NCBI RefSeq assembly: GCF_026552795.1
Contig: NZ_JANFPI010000003.1
Span: 248,001 to 312,000 of the forward strand
DNA: 64,000 nucleotides
Source: Ectorhizobium quercum
GTDB taxonomy: Bacteria; Pseudomonadota; Alphaproteobacteria; Rhizobiales; Rhizobiaceae
Reading direction: 5' to 3'
Shown: positions 38,028-46,865 of the stretch, piece after piece
How the letters are laid out: every line of letters begins with the position of its first letter
Numbering within the stretch: the first letter of the stretch is position 1
Translations under genes and position numbers: made by a program
Notes under the pieces: model-generated
Seen by the model: the letters and a program-made list of their open reading frames with translations, nothing else
Told to the model about the DNA's origin: nothing
Database searches by the model: none

Positions 38028-39278
38028 GTGCGCATCAAAATCCAGGGTGGGGTCGAAATTCGACTGCAAGGCAAGCCAAACCAGGAAGTTGACGAGACCG
38101 TGGCGGTTCGTTCGATAGCCCTTCTCGGTGAGGATTATCCGGGCCTGCGCCCGATCATAAACGTTGCGGCGGGACAGCGCGTGCGCGCCGGAGAACGGCT
38201 TTTCACCGACCGCCGCCGGCCCGGTCTGGTCTATACCGCCCCCGTCGCCGGCACCGTTCGCGCCATCGCGCATGGTCGCCGCAGAAGCCTCGATTCCATC
38301 GTCATCGACGTCGAGGGAGACGAGGCCGTCGAATTCGAAAGGCCCGCGCAGCCGGATCGCATGACGGTGCAATCGCTTCTCATGGCGAGCGGCGGCTGGC
38401 AGGCCCTTCGCACGCGCCCCTTCGGGCGCATCGCCGATGCGGCCGCCGTTCCCGATGCCGTTTTCGTGACCGCCATCGACACCGCTCCGCTGGCGGGCGA
38501 TCCGGCGCCCGTCATACGACGCTTCGAAACATGGTTCCGGCTGGGTGCGGGCGCGCTGCGCCATCTTACCGACGGTTCGGTCTATGTCTGCCAGGCGGCC
38601 GATGCCTCTCTCCCCGATGTCGAGGGCACGACGACGGTCCGTTTCTCGGGCCGGCATCCGGCGGGATTGCCCAGCACGCACATCCACCACATCCACCCCG
38701 TCGGGGAAGGCCGGATGGTCTGGCACATCGGCTATCAGGACGTGATCGCCATCGGCTGCCTGCTCGATACGGGCCGGATCTGGACGCGGCGCGTTATAGC
38801 CCTCACGGGTCCGGGCACCCACAATCCGCGTCTGGCGCTTGCGCCGCCCGGCGCAAATCTGCGCGATCTTTTCGGCAATGGCCTCACGGGTCCGGCAGTC
38901 CAGTTGCTGTCCGGTTCGCCGCTCGGCGGCGCGGCCGAACACTTCCTGCGGCGCTACGACGTGCAGGCCGCCGCGATACCGCACCAGCCGCCGCCCCGCC
39001 GTTCCTTGCTGTCCCGCTATCTCCGCCCGCCGGATGATGAACGCGCCCCCCCGCCCCTCATTCCCAACGCCGTTCATGAGCGGGCCGCGCCCTGCGCAAT
39101 CCTGCCCGCACCCTTCCTGCGCGCCATCAGCACCGGCGACGCGGAAACGGCTGCAAAGCTCGGCGCGCTCGAACTGGTGGAAGAGGATCTGGCCCTCCTG
39201 AACTATGTCGACGGCTCGGGAACGGACTATGGCGCGCTTCTGCGGGCAACGCTCGACGAACTGGAGGACAGGCTATGA
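38028..39278 (+). CDS. nqrA: Na+-translocating NADH:quinone reductase subunit A
   Basis: This 416-residue peripheral subunit of Na+-NQR faces the cytoplasm and has no cofactor of its own. It follows NqrA throughout: IKIQGGVEIRLQGKP at the N-terminus, YTAPVAGTVRAIAHGRRRS, and the C-terminal FLRAISTGDAETAAKLGALEL. It is somewhat shorter than Vibrio NqrA (about 446). Translation most likely begins at the GTG at 38028, 8 nt after GGAGGAG. It heads a run of eleven same-strand genes, and its stop overlaps the nqrB start by 4 bp. Na+-NQR is uncommon in Rhizobiaceae, where complex I is the usual NADH dehydrogenase. Confidence 0.93.
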   Translation: MRIKIQGGVEIRLQGKPNQEVDETVAVRSIALLGEDYPGLRPIINVAAGQRVRAGERLFTDRRRPGLVYTAPVAGTVRAIAHGRRRSLDSIVIDVEGDEAVEFERPAQPDRMTVQSLLMASGGWQALRTRPFGRIADAAAVPDAVFVTAIDTAPLAGDPAPVIRRFETWFRLGAGALRHLTDGSVYVCQAADASLPDVEGTTTVRFSGRHPAGLPSTHIHHIHPVGEGRMVWHIGYQDVIAIGCLLDTGRIWTRRVIALTGPGTHNPRLALAPPGANLRDLFGNGLTGPAVQLLSGSPLGGAAEHFLRRYDVQAAAIPHQPPPRRSLLSRYLRPPDDERAPPPLIPNAVHERAAPCAILPAPFLRAISTGDAETAAKLGALELVEEDLALLNYVDGSGTDYGALLRATLDELEDRL

Positions 39279-40084
39279 GCATTGCATTCCTCCACGGGCT
39301 GCACGCCGGGCGCCTCGGCCGCACCGCATTGGCCGGCAGCGTCATGCCGGCACTTCTCGGCCTGATCGCGCCGGCGGTGGCGGCACTTCTTGCGGGAGGA
39401 ACACAGTTCGCGATGCGGCTGCTCCTCGCCCTAGTCCTGACGCTCGCCTGGCAATATGTCTTCGCGCGCATCCGCGGCCTCGGGCCCGGGCTCGACGGCA
39501 TCGTCACCGCGACGCTGATCGCCCTGCTCGTCCCGGCGGAGGCGCCGCTGTGGCAACTGGTTCTCGGCGTCAGCTTCGGCGTGGTGATCGCCGAGCAGGT
39601 GTTCGGCGGGCGCGGACGCAACTTCGTCCATCCGGCCGTGGCTGCCCTCGCCTTCCTGATGTTCTCCTTCACCGACGTCGATTACCGCGCCGGCCCCGAC
39701 ATTCCCCTGGCGACGCTGGTCCCTGCCCTGGTGCTGCTGCTTCTCAGCGGACAGGCGTCGTGGCGCCTGCTGCTCGGTGCTTTCGGTGCGCTCGCCCTGG
39801 CCGTCTGGGCGCAGGGGAACGATCCTTCGCCCATCCTGCTTTCGGGCGCGATTAGCTGCGCGATCCTGTTCCTCGCGGCCGATCCCGTCTGCTCGGCCTC
39901 GACCGATGCAGGCCGCTGGGCACAGGGCATTCTGACCGGCCTGCTCATCGGCCTGTTCTCGCAGGCGGGATCGGTGTTCGGCGCGGCAATCTTCGCCATC
40001 CTGATGAGCAGCATCTTCGCGCCGCTGATCGATTATCTGGTCGTCGCCGTTCATGTGAAGCGGAGGGCAAGGCGTTATGGCTAA
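39275..40084 (+). CDS. nqrB: Compact NqrB-like subunit of Na+-NQR
   Basis: This 269-residue membrane protein aligns with NqrB/RnfD in GLDGIVTATLIALLVPAE, FGGRGRNFVHPAVAALAFL, and the ending FAPLIDYLVVAVHVKRR. Typical NqrB is about 410 residues. About ten hydrophobic segments can still be counted, so the loss falls in the N-terminal extension and loops. The loop that should carry the DGxSGAT motif with the covalent-FMN Thr is missing: AFLMFSFTDVDYRAGPDIPL runs directly into the next helix. No frameshift remnant of the motif appears in the other frames. It is translationally coupled to nqrA and nqrC (8-bp overlap). I infer a working but flavin-poor subunit rather than a broken gene. Confidence 0.85.
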   Translation: MSIAFLHGLHAGRLGRTALAGSVMPALLGLIAPAVAALLAGGTQFAMRLLLALVLTLAWQYVFARIRGLGPGLDGIVTATLIALLVPAEAPLWQLVLGVSFGVVIAEQVFGGRGRNFVHPAVAALAFLMFSFTDVDYRAGPDIPLATLVPALVLLLLSGQASWRLLLGAFGALALAVWAQGNDPSPILLSGAISCAILFLAADPVCSASTDAGRWAQGILTGLLIGLFSQAGSVFGAAIFAILMSSIFAPLIDYLVVAVHVKRRARRYG

Positions 40085-40883
40085 CACCCGCTTTTCCGGC
40101 CTCTGGCGGCGCTTTCTCGACCGGCCGAACACCGACCGGGTGAAGACGATCGGCATGTCGCTGCTGGTCGCGGTCGGCTGCGGCCTCACCGTCTCCATCG
40201 CCACAGTGGTGCTGCGCCCGGTCCAGCAGGCCAACATCGCGGCCCAGCAGCAGGGCCGCATGACGCAGATGCTGGAGAACCTTCCGGGCATCGGCGAGAT
40301 CTTGCAGGAGGCCGGGGCGAGCGCGGTGGAGACGCTCGTCATCGACCTCGACACCGGTCTGGTGGCGGCGGATGTCGACCCGGCGACCTTCGATCAGCGC
40401 GCCGCGGCGGCTGATCCCGAGAGAAGCACGGCCCTGCCGCGGGCCGACGATTTCGCCGGCCTCGGCCGCCGGGAAAACCAGGCGCTGGTCTACCTCCTGC
40501 GGCGCGGCGAGGACCTTGCGCTGGTCGTGCTGCCGGTCCGCGGCGCGGGCTATCAGTCGACGATCCGCGCCTATCTGGCGCTCGAGGCCGATCTCGACAC
40601 CGTTGCCGCCTTCACGGTCTACGAGCAGGGCGAAACGCCCGGCCTCGGGGCCAATATCGCGGAGGAAAGCTGGCAGGCGCAATGGGCCGGCAAGCGGATC
40701 TTCGACGACGGCGACTTCGCCATTTCCGTGGTGCGCGGCAATGCGAGCGGCCCCCACGAGGTCGACGGCATATCCGGCGCCAGCGTCACCGGCTACGCGA
40801 TTTCGGACATGCTTGAATTCTGGATGGGCGAACGCGGTTTCGGGCCCTTCCTCGAAAGGCTGAAGGAAGGAGAGATCAGATGA
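40077..40883 (+). CDS. nqrC: Na+-NQR subunit C, flavinylated
   Basis: This 268-residue subunit has a single N-terminal membrane helix (about 25-47) and a periplasmic FMN-binding domain. The ApbE target motif is DGISGASVT, with the FMN-acceptor Thr predicted at residue 238, corresponding to Thr225 of Vibrio NqrC. The preceding [12 protein letters not shown] segment is also standard. It passes electrons between the NqrD/E iron-sulfur centre and the NqrB side. The gene overlaps nqrB by 8 bp and nqrD by 4 bp. Confidence 0.93.
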   Translation: MANTRFSGLWRRFLDRPNTDRVKTIGMSLLVAVGCGLTVSIATVVLRPVQQANIAAQQQGRMTQMLENLPGIGEILQEAGASAVETLVIDLDTGLVAADVDPATFDQRAAAADPERSTALPRADDFAGLGRRENQALVYLLRRGEDLALVVLPVRGAGYQSTIRAYLALEADLDTVAAFTVYEQGETPGLGANIAEESWQAQWAGKRIFDDGDFAISVVRGNASGPHEVDGISGASVTGYAISDMLEFWMGERGFGPFLERLKEGEIR

Positions 40884-41539
40884 CAGTCCCGTTCCGCAAC
40901 CTGACGGACCCTCTGGTCGACAAGAACCCGGTGACGGTCCACATCCTCGGCATCTGCTCGGCGCTGGCGGTCACGACCTCCATGTCCACCGCGCTGACCA
41001 TGTCGATCGCGCTGACGGTGGTGCTCGGGCTTTCGGCCGGCATCATCAGCGCCATCCGCCGCCATATCCCGTCTTCCGTCCGCATCATCCTGCAAATCAC
41101 CATCATCGCCTCGCTGGTGATCGTCGCCGACCAGATGCTCCAGGCCTTCGCCTACGAGATGAGCCAACGGCTGACGGTGTTCGTCTCGCTGATCGCGACG
41201 AACTGCATTGTGCTCGGGCGCACCGAAGCCTATGCGCTGCACAATCCGGTGGTGCCGAGCATGGTGGACGGCGTCGGCAACGGCCTCGGCTACAGCCTCG
41301 TCCTGCTGGCCGTCGCCGCGATCCGCGAGCTGTTCGGCTCCGGCAGCCTGTTCGGCGTCAACCTGCTGCCGCTGGCAGCCGACGGCGGCTGGTACCAGCC
41401 GCTGCGCCTGATGCTGCTCGCGCCGAGCGCCTTCATCATCCTCGGCCTTCTCGTCTGGGCGGTTCGCAGCCTTCGCCCGGCCCAGGTGGAGGCGCCCGAA
41501 TTCGAACTGCGCCAGCAGGAAAGGACGGTCGAGACATGA
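40880..41539 (+). CDS. nqrD: Na+-NQR subunit D
   Basis: This 219-residue subunit has six predicted membrane helices and belongs to the NqrDE/RnfAE family. Cys26 ([11 protein letters not shown]) and Cys109 ([10 protein letters not shown]) match the two cysteines that, with two from NqrE, hold the intramembrane 2Fe-2S cluster. The segment [20 protein letters not shown] is characteristic of NqrD. It overlaps both neighbours by 4 bp. Confidence 0.95.
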   Translation: MTVPFRNLTDPLVDKNPVTVHILGICSALAVTTSMSTALTMSIALTVVLGLSAGIISAIRRHIPSSVRIILQITIIASLVIVADQMLQAFAYEMSQRLTVFVSLIATNCIVLGRTEAYALHNPVVPSMVDGVGNGLGYSLVLLAVAAIRELFGSGSLFGVNLLPLAADGGWYQPLRLMLLAPSAFIILGLLVWAVRSLRPAQVEAPEFELRQQERTVET

Positions 41540-42138
41540 TCGAGCTGTTCCAGCGCTCCATCTTCGAGGAAAACCTGGCGCTGTCCTTCTTCCTCGGCAT
41601 GTGTACCTTCCTCGCCGTTTCCAAGCGGGTGGAAACGGCCTTCGGGGTCGGCGTGGCGCTGATCGTCATCCAGTCGCTCAGCGTTCCGCTGAACTATCTG
41701 CTGCACGCCTATATCCTCAGCGCCGGCGCGCTTGCATGGGCGGGGCTGCCCGATGTCGACCTCGGCTTCATGCGGCTCATCACCTTCATCGGCATCGTCG
41801 CCGCGATGGTTCAGATCATCGAAATGCTGCTCGACCGCTTCGTGCCTGCGCTCTACCGCGCGCTCGGCATCTACCTGCCACTGCTCGCCATCAACTGCGC
41901 CATTATCGGCGGCAGCCTGTTCATGGTGGAGCGGCAGTACGATTTCGCAGAAAGCACCGTCTACGGCGTCGGCACCGGCATCGGCTGGGCGCTCGCCATC
42001 GTCGCGCTGGCGGCGATCCGCGAGCGGCTGCGCTACGCCGATATTCCCAAGGGCCTGCAAGGCCTCGGCATCGCATTCATCGTCACCGGGCTCCTGTCGA
42101 TGGCTTTCTCCGCTTTCGTGGGGGTGCGCGTGCTATGA
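41536..42138 (+). CDS. nqrE: Na+-NQR subunit E
   Basis: This 200-residue six-helix partner of NqrD has inverted topology. Cys23 ([12 protein letters not shown]) and Cys121 ([11 protein letters not shown]) complete the four ligands of the membrane-embedded 2Fe-2S cluster. The ending [18 protein letters not shown] is typical. It overlaps nqrD and nqrF by 4 bp each. Complete cysteine ligands in D and E argue that the complex is functional despite the short NqrB. Confidence 0.95.
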   Translation: MIELFQRSIFEENLALSFFLGMCTFLAVSKRVETAFGVGVALIVIQSLSVPLNYLLHAYILSAGALAWAGLPDVDLGFMRLITFIGIVAAMVQIIEMLLDRFVPALYRALGIYLPLLAINCAIIGGSLFMVERQYDFAESTVYGVGTGIGWALAIVALAAIRERLRYADIPKGLQGLGIAFIVTGLLSMAFSAFVGVRVL

Positions 42139-43355
42139 CGGAAATCCTGCTCGGCATCGTTTTCATCTCCCTGCTGCTCGTCGTACTGGCGGCGCTCGTC
42201 CACACGGTGCGGGACTATCTCCTGCCGTCGCGGCCGGTCACGATCACCGTCAACGGCGAGCGGAAGATCGCCGGCTCGGCCAATTTCAAGCTGCTCGACA
42301 TATTGAACGGCAACGGCATCGCCGTGCCCTCCGGCTGCGCCGGTGCCGGCACCTGCGGCCTGTGCCGGGTCAGCGGCGTCACGGGGACCGGAGCGCCGTT
42401 GCCAACAGAACGGGCGCGCCTTTCCCCCGTCGACGTCCGGGCAGGCGTGCGCCTTGCCTGCCAGGTCGTGGTGCGCAACGATCTTGCCGTCACCGTGCCG
42501 GACGAGGTCCTCGGCATCACCACCATGCGCTGCCGCGTGGCGTCGTCGCGCAGCGTCACGCCGCTGATCAAGGAGATCGTGCTGGCCTTGCCCGAGGACG
42601 CGACATTCGACTTCCGCGCCGGCAACTTCGTGCAGATCACCGCACCGGCCTACAGGCTTGCCTTTTCCGACATCGCGCTCGAACCGCAGCATGCCGCCGA
42701 ATGGAAGAAGCTCGGGATCGACAGGCTGTCGTCGCAGAGTTCCGAGCCGGTGTCGCGGGCCTATTCAGTGGCAAGCCGACCCCTGGATGCCGGCCTGATC
42801 GTGCTGAACATCCGCCTCGCCACCCCGCCGCCGGCCGTCCCCGACGCGCCGCCGGGCATCGTCTCGTCATGGCTGTTCGGGCTGCGCGAGGGCGACGAGG
42901 TCGAGGTCGCCGGCCCCTACGGGCATTTCGGGGCGCAGGACAGCGACCGCGAGATGGTGTTCATCGGCGGCGGCGTCGGCATGGCGCCCTTGCGCGCCAT
43001 CATCACCGACATGCTCGAACGTCAGGCCAGCCCGCGCAGGATCAGCTTCTGGTACGGCGCGCGCAGCCGCAGCGAGCTGTTCTATGCCGAGGAATTCGAC
43101 GAGCTTGCCCACCGCTACGAGAATTTCCGCTGGGTGCCGGCCCTTTCCGAGCCCGCCCGTACCGAAGCATGGGAGGGTGAGACAGGCTTCGTCCACGACG
43201 TCGTCTTCCGCGCCTATCTCCGGGATCACCCGGCACCGGAAGACTGCGAATACTACCTGTGCGGCCCGCCGCTGATGATCGAGGCCGTCTACGCAATGCT
43301 CGACGAATGCGGTGTCGAGACCGACAGCATCTTCAACGACGATTTCGGGATTTAG
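42135..43355 (+). CDS. nqrF: Na+-NQR subunit F, NADH dehydrogenase
   Basis: This 406-residue electron-entry subunit has an N-terminal membrane helix (about 5-27), then a 2Fe-2S ferredoxin domain with [10 protein letters not shown] and the distal Cys in LACQV, and a ferredoxin-reductase module. FAD binding is seen in RAYSVAS and NADH binding in [13 protein letters not shown], with the C-terminal [12 protein letters not shown]. The start ATG is coupled to the nqrE stop by a 4-bp overlap. It accepts hydride from NADH and passes electrons through FAD and the 2Fe-2S centre to NqrD/E. Confidence 0.96.
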   Translation: MTEILLGIVFISLLLVVLAALVHTVRDYLLPSRPVTITVNGERKIAGSANFKLLDILNGNGIAVPSGCAGAGTCGLCRVSGVTGTGAPLPTERARLSPVDVRAGVRLACQVVVRNDLAVTVPDEVLGITTMRCRVASSRSVTPLIKEIVLALPEDATFDFRAGNFVQITAPAYRLAFSDIALEPQHAAEWKKLGIDRLSSQSSEPVSRAYSVASRPLDAGLIVLNIRLATPPPAVPDAPPGIVSSWLFGLREGDEVEVAGPYGHFGAQDSDREMVFIGGGVGMAPLRAIITDMLERQASPRRISFWYGARSRSELFYAEEFDELAHRYENFRWVPALSEPARTEAWEGETGFVHDVVFRAYLRDHPAPEDCEYYLCGPPLMIEAVYAMLDECGVETDSIFNDDFGI

Positions 43356-43359
43356 GATC

Positions 43360-44334
43360 ATGGCGACAAGGCGCGAGATACTGGTTGGACTGGGCGGCCT
43401 GGCGGGACTGGCGGCCCTGCCGTCGATCGCCCGGTCGGGCGAAGCCGATCTCGTCCGGATCTCCGGGCGCGCTTTCGGCACGCGCTGGCAGGTCACTCTG
43501 CCGCGAGACGCCGATGCCCGCGCCCTCGGCGCCGATCTCCGTCATATCCTGACCGGCATCTACCGCTCGATGAGCCCGTTTCGGGCGGATTCTGAGCTTT
43601 CGCGTTTCAATCGCCATCGAGGCACGACCTCTTTTCCGGTATCGCAGGAATTTCACACCGTCGCCGCCAGGGCCCTCGACATGGCGAGGCTGACGGATGG
43701 CGCGTTCGATCCGGGCGTCGGGCCTGCGGTTCACCGCTACGGCTTCGGGCCGATCGATTCCGGGCATGCCGGTCCCTACACGGCGTTCGCCGCCGGGACC
43801 GAAGGGCTTTCGAAGGCCGATCCGGCGCTGTCGCTGGACCTGTGCGGCATCGCCAAGGGCCATGCGGTGGACCGGCTCGCCGGGCATATGGGCGCTCAAG
43901 GCGTGCCGTGCTTCCTGATCGAGGTGGGCGGCGAGGTCTATGCCCGCGGCATGCGGCCGAACGGCGTTCCCTGGCGCGTCGGCATTGCCGATCCGGCAGG
44001 CTCGGGCATCCACTCCGCGCTCGCCCTCAGGGACATGGCGATGGCGACCTCGGGCGATGCGATCAACGCCTATGAGATCGCCGGCCGCCGCTACAGCCAC
44101 ACGATCGACCCCGCCACCGGCGAGCCCGTCTACAACCGTGTCGCCTCCGTGTCCGTGCTGGCCCCCACCGCTCTCAAGGCCGACGCCTTCGCCACGGCGC
44201 TGATGGTGATGGGGCCGGAACGCGGCCTTGCCTACGCCTCCGCCAACGGCCTGCCGGTGCTCTATCTCCTGCGTGAGGCGGGCGGTCTGAGGGCCGAGGC
44301 CAATGCACTTTTCATCGAACACGGGTGGAGCTGA
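43360..44334 (+). CDS. apbE: FAD:protein FMN transferase ApbE
   Basis: This 324-residue periplasmic flavin transferase attaches FMN from FAD to Thr in SGAT-like motifs, here most likely NqrC Thr238. A twin-arginine signal (MATRREILVGLGGLAGLAAL) directs export. ApbE core motifs are SPFRADSELSRFN, LTDGAFDPGVGPAV, LCGIAKGHAVDRL, and the metal-site HTIDPATGEPV. The ATG at 43360 follows AGGA and lies 4 bp after nqrF, so it belongs to the same operon. A dedicated ApbE supports a functional covalent-flavin NqrC. Confidence 0.94.
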   Translation: MATRREILVGLGGLAGLAALPSIARSGEADLVRISGRAFGTRWQVTLPRDADARALGADLRHILTGIYRSMSPFRADSELSRFNRHRGTTSFPVSQEFHTVAARALDMARLTDGAFDPGVGPAVHRYGFGPIDSGHAGPYTAFAAGTEGLSKADPALSLDLCGIAKGHAVDRLAGHMGAQGVPCFLIEVGGEVYARGMRPNGVPWRVGIADPAGSGIHSALALRDMAMATSGDAINAYEIAGRRYSHTIDPATGEPVYNRVASVSVLAPTALKADAFATALMVMGPERGLAYASANGLPVLYLLREAGGLRAEANALFIEHGWS

Positions 44335-44337
44335 GCC

Positions 44338-44502
44338 ATGCAGACCGTTCTCGCCGCCATCCTCCTGACAGGTTTCGCCATGCTGGCGCTGGCCGCCGGC
44401 CTGCTTGCCGGCCGCGCGCCGCTGAAAGGCTCATGCGGCGGCGCGGCCTGCGGCGGCCGCTGCCAAGCCTGCGACAGACATCCCGGAGGGAGGAAACCAT
44501 GA
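44338..44502 (+). CDS. nqrM: Na+-NQR maturation protein NqrM
   Basis: This 54-residue protein has one membrane helix (about 4-25) followed by a cysteine-rich tail with KGSCGGAACGGRCQAC and four cysteines. NqrM (DUF539) has the same design and is needed in Vibrio and Klebsiella to assemble Na+-NQR, probably by delivering iron to the NqrD/E cluster. The tail here is shorter than in gammaproteobacteria. The ATG lies 3 bp after apbE, and its stop overlaps the next start by 4 bp. Confidence 0.85.
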   Translation: MQTVLAAILLTGFAMLALAAGLLAGRAPLKGSCGGAACGGRCQACDRHPGGRKP

Positions 44503-44894
44503 AGCTCGATACGGTCGCGGATCACATGCGCACGGATCTGATCACCCTGACGCCGGATATGGAGATCGTGCGCGCCGTGTCCATTCTGATGGAGAACGGC
44601 GTGTCGGGCGCCTGCGTGCTCGATCCGGCGGGCGATCTCGTCGGCGTGCTGTCGAAGCGCGATTGCCTCAAGGCGGCGCTCAACGCTTCCTACTACAAGC
44701 AATGGGGCGGCAGCGTCGCCGACTACATGAGTACCGAGCTGGAGACGCTCGATGCCGGGCTCGACATCGTCGAAGCCTGCGAACGCTTCGTCGCCAGCTC
44801 GTTCCGGCGGTTTCCCGTCACCCGTCACGGCCGGTTCGTCGGCCAGATCAGTCGCACGGATGTGCTCAATGCCCTCTCGCGGCAATGGACATGA
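44499..44894 (+). CDS. Tandem CBS-domain protein
   Basis: This 131-residue cytosolic protein consists of two CBS domains (about 4-60 and 70-128), forming one Bateman module. The conserved pattern is seen in AVSILMENGVSGACVLD, GDLVGVLSKRDCLKAAL and GRFVGQISRTDVLNAL. Such modules bind adenine nucleotides or NADH-related ligands and regulate transporters and enzymes. It is translationally coupled to nqrM, so I infer a regulatory role toward the Na+-NQR module, possibly sensing energy charge. That link is positional only. Confidence 0.85.
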   Translation: MKLDTVADHMRTDLITLTPDMEIVRAVSILMENGVSGACVLDPAGDLVGVLSKRDCLKAALNASYYKQWGGSVADYMSTELETLDAGLDIVEACERFVASSFRRFPVTRHGRFVGQISRTDVLNALSRQWT

Positions 44895-44930
44895 CCGGAC
44901 GGCATCCATGAAAAGGAAAGGACTGATACC

Positions 44931-45593
44931 ATGACACAGCAGTTTTCAAGACGAGTATTCCTGGCCGGTTCCGGCGTCGCGGCCTCCGCCGGCATCGTCG
45001 GCGTGGCCAATGCGCAGCCGGCTCCCGGCGGTGCGGAGACCGTTTCGGTGAAAGAGGCCCTGATGCTGCGCCGCTCGACCAAGCGGTTCGGGCGCGGCGA
45101 CGTTTCGCGCGAAAAGGTGCTGGAGATCCTGTGGGCGGCCAACGGGGTGAACCGCCCCGATAGCGACGGCCGCACCGCGCCCGCCTGGCACGGCGCGAAG
45201 AACATCGACATCTATGCCGCGCTGGAGGACGGCGTCAGCCTCTACGACCCGGTCGCCAACACGCTCGAGAAGGTGTCCGACACCGATATCCGCGCCGACG
45301 TCAGCCCCACCGCCTTCGTCCGCCGGGCGCCGGCGGTGCTGATCTACGTCTCGGACAGGCAGAGGCTCGAGGAAGCGGCCGGCGACATCGCCACCTCCGC
45401 GCCGGAGGAACTGGAGATCGCCGCCCGCGTCAATTCGGCGATCATGGCACAGAACGTCTATCTGTTCTGCGCGGCCGAAGGGATCGGCACGTGCCTGCTC
45501 GGCACGGTGGACAGGGAGGCGATACACACCGCCCTGGAATTCCCCGACCACCTCTCGGTGACCTATATCCAGCCGGTGGGTGAAATCGGCTGA
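44931..45593 (+). CDS. Tat-exported SagB-type nitroreductase-like flavoprotein
   Basis: This 220-residue protein has a twin-arginine signal (SRRVFLAGSGVAASAGIVGV) and a nitroreductase fold of the SagB/ThcOx type, with RRSTKRFGRGDVSREKVLEI at the FMN site and VNSAIMAQNVYLFCAAEGIG near the dimer interface. Most nitroreductase-family enzymes are cytosolic, so Tat export with bound FMN is the notable point. It lies 36 bp after the CBS gene in the nqr operon. It has no SGAT motif, so FMN should be non-covalent. A periplasmic redox partner of the NQR module is an inference. Confidence 0.85.
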   Translation: MTQQFSRRVFLAGSGVAASAGIVGVANAQPAPGGAETVSVKEALMLRRSTKRFGRGDVSREKVLEILWAANGVNRPDSDGRTAPAWHGAKNIDIYAALEDGVSLYDPVANTLEKVSDTDIRADVSPTAFVRRAPAVLIYVSDRQRLEEAAGDIATSAPEELEIAARVNSAIMAQNVYLFCAAEGIGTCLLGTVDREAIHTALEFPDHLSVTYIQPVGEIG

Positions 45594-45659
45594 TTTCGAC
45601 GTGGTTTTGCGTCGTCATAGAGGCTTTCGCCATCGGCCGTGCCCGAAAAGGTGCGGCCG

Positions 45660-46646
45660 ATGACGGCTGCGGTCATCTGGTGCGCGCTGGGGCTGGCCGC
45701 TCTGGTCGCCGGTGCCGAAATGCTGGTGCGTGGCGGCTCGACCCTTGCACGCCAGCTTGGCATCTCGCCGCTGACGATCGGGCTGACGGTTGTCGCCATC
45801 GGCACGAGCACGCCCGAACTGGCGGTCGGCATCGAGGCGGCGTTCGACGGTGAAGGCGGCCTCGTCGTCGGGAATATCGCCGGCACCAATACCTTCAACC
45901 TGCTCTTCATTCTCGGTCTCACCGCGCTCTTCAGACCGCTGACCCTGGAGCCGGCTTCCCTCAGGCTGGACCTGCCGGCGATGGTCCTTGCCGCGCTGGC
46001 GTTCTGGATATCGGCAGCCGACGGCTTTCTGTCCCGGGTCGAAGGTGCCCTCCTCCTGACGTGCGGTCTTGCCTATACGGTTCTGGTGGTGCGCGGGGCG
46101 CGGACGAGAACCGTTGCCGTCGAGACCGCCCTGCCGGTCTTGCCAAGGCGCGTGCAGACCATCCGGCGTGCCGGTCTTGTGAACGTAATCGCCATGATCG
46201 CCGGCATCGCCATCATCATCGCCGGCGCCGACTGGCTGGTGGACGGCGCCACCGATCTTGCGCGCAGGCTGAATGTTTCGGAAGCGCTGATCGGCCTGAC
46301 GATCGTTGCCATCGGAACGTCGAGCCCGGAACTCGTCACCACGATCGTCTCGACGCTGCGCAACGAGCGCGATATCGCCGTCGGCAATCTTCTCGGCAGC
46401 GGCGTCTACAACATCCTCATCATCCTCGGTCTGACCATGCTGGTGCCAGGCAGCCCCATTCCCGTCGAGGAAACGCTGATCCGCGTCGACATTCCGGTCA
46501 TGGCTGTTGCCACCTTGCTGTGCGTGCCCGTCTTCCTCAGCGGCCGACGCATCTCCCGGATCGAGGGCGGCGCGTTCCTGACCTGCTATGCGGCCTACTT
46601 CGCCTATTTGTTACTCGTCCGTAACGGCGCGCCGTTCGTCCAATAG
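45660..46646 (+). CDS. Calcium/sodium antiporter (CaCA family)
   Basis: This 328-residue membrane protein has about ten helices and the two inverted alpha repeats of Na+/Ca2+ exchangers: VAIGTSTPELAVGIEAAF with GNIAGTNTFNLLF, and VAIGTSSPELVTTIVSTL with GNLLGSGVYNILI. The acidic residue of each GTSxPE motif lies at the ion-binding site. The ATG at 45660 follows AAGGTG by 8 nt; a GTG 21 bp earlier is possible. It lies 66 bp after the nitroreductase gene on the same strand. Next to a sodium pump, it could use the sodium gradient to expel calcium. Confidence 0.9.
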   Translation: MTAAVIWCALGLAALVAGAEMLVRGGSTLARQLGISPLTIGLTVVAIGTSTPELAVGIEAAFDGEGGLVVGNIAGTNTFNLLFILGLTALFRPLTLEPASLRLDLPAMVLAALAFWISAADGFLSRVEGALLLTCGLAYTVLVVRGARTRTVAVETALPVLPRRVQTIRRAGLVNVIAMIAGIAIIIAGADWLVDGATDLARRLNVSEALIGLTIVAIGTSSPELVTTIVSTLRNERDIAVGNLLGSGVYNILIILGLTMLVPGSPIPVEETLIRVDIPVMAVATLLCVPVFLSGRRISRIEGGAFLTCYAAYFAYLLLVRNGAPFVQ

Positions 46647-46649
46647 GCC

Positions 46650-46715
46650 GGAGCACCTCCAGGGAGAGTGTGAAGCCTTTTCCGTTTGCAATTGCAAAAA
46701 ACAAATATTTGGCGC
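46650..46715 (+). repeat. Dispersed rhizobial intergenic repeat, diverged copy 3
   Basis: GGAGCACCTCCAGGGAGAGTG, TGAAGCCTTTTCCGTTTGCA and an A-rich tail follow the layout of copies 1 and 2 with several changes, just after the antiporter gene. Confidence 0.55.
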
Positions 46716-46821
46716 GTGCCATCGTCCGGAGAGAACACGGTCGCTCGCCCGGCGGTGCGCCTTCGACGGGACGAGAGGAAGAATTGTCCCGACCCCGGGC
46801 TTGGCAGCCGAAGCGGGTTGG

Positions 46822-46836
46822 TATACATCATGTATA
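46822..46836. promoter_or_regulatory. Perfect inverted repeat TATACAT-C-ATGTATA
   Basis: A 7-bp perfect inverted repeat with a 1-bp spacer lies 29 bp before the VOC gene start. It resembles FadR-type GntR operators and overlaps the region where a core promoter would be expected. Confidence 0.5.
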
Positions 46837-46865
46837 ATATGTTTTCCCGAAATGCCGAGCTTCCC

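Noticed and set aside
39205..39855. Frameshifted remainder of a full-length nqrB in another frame
   Set aside because: The overlapping frame translates to Arg/Pro-rich sequence with no membrane segments or SGAT motif, so there is no sign of a broken longer gene.
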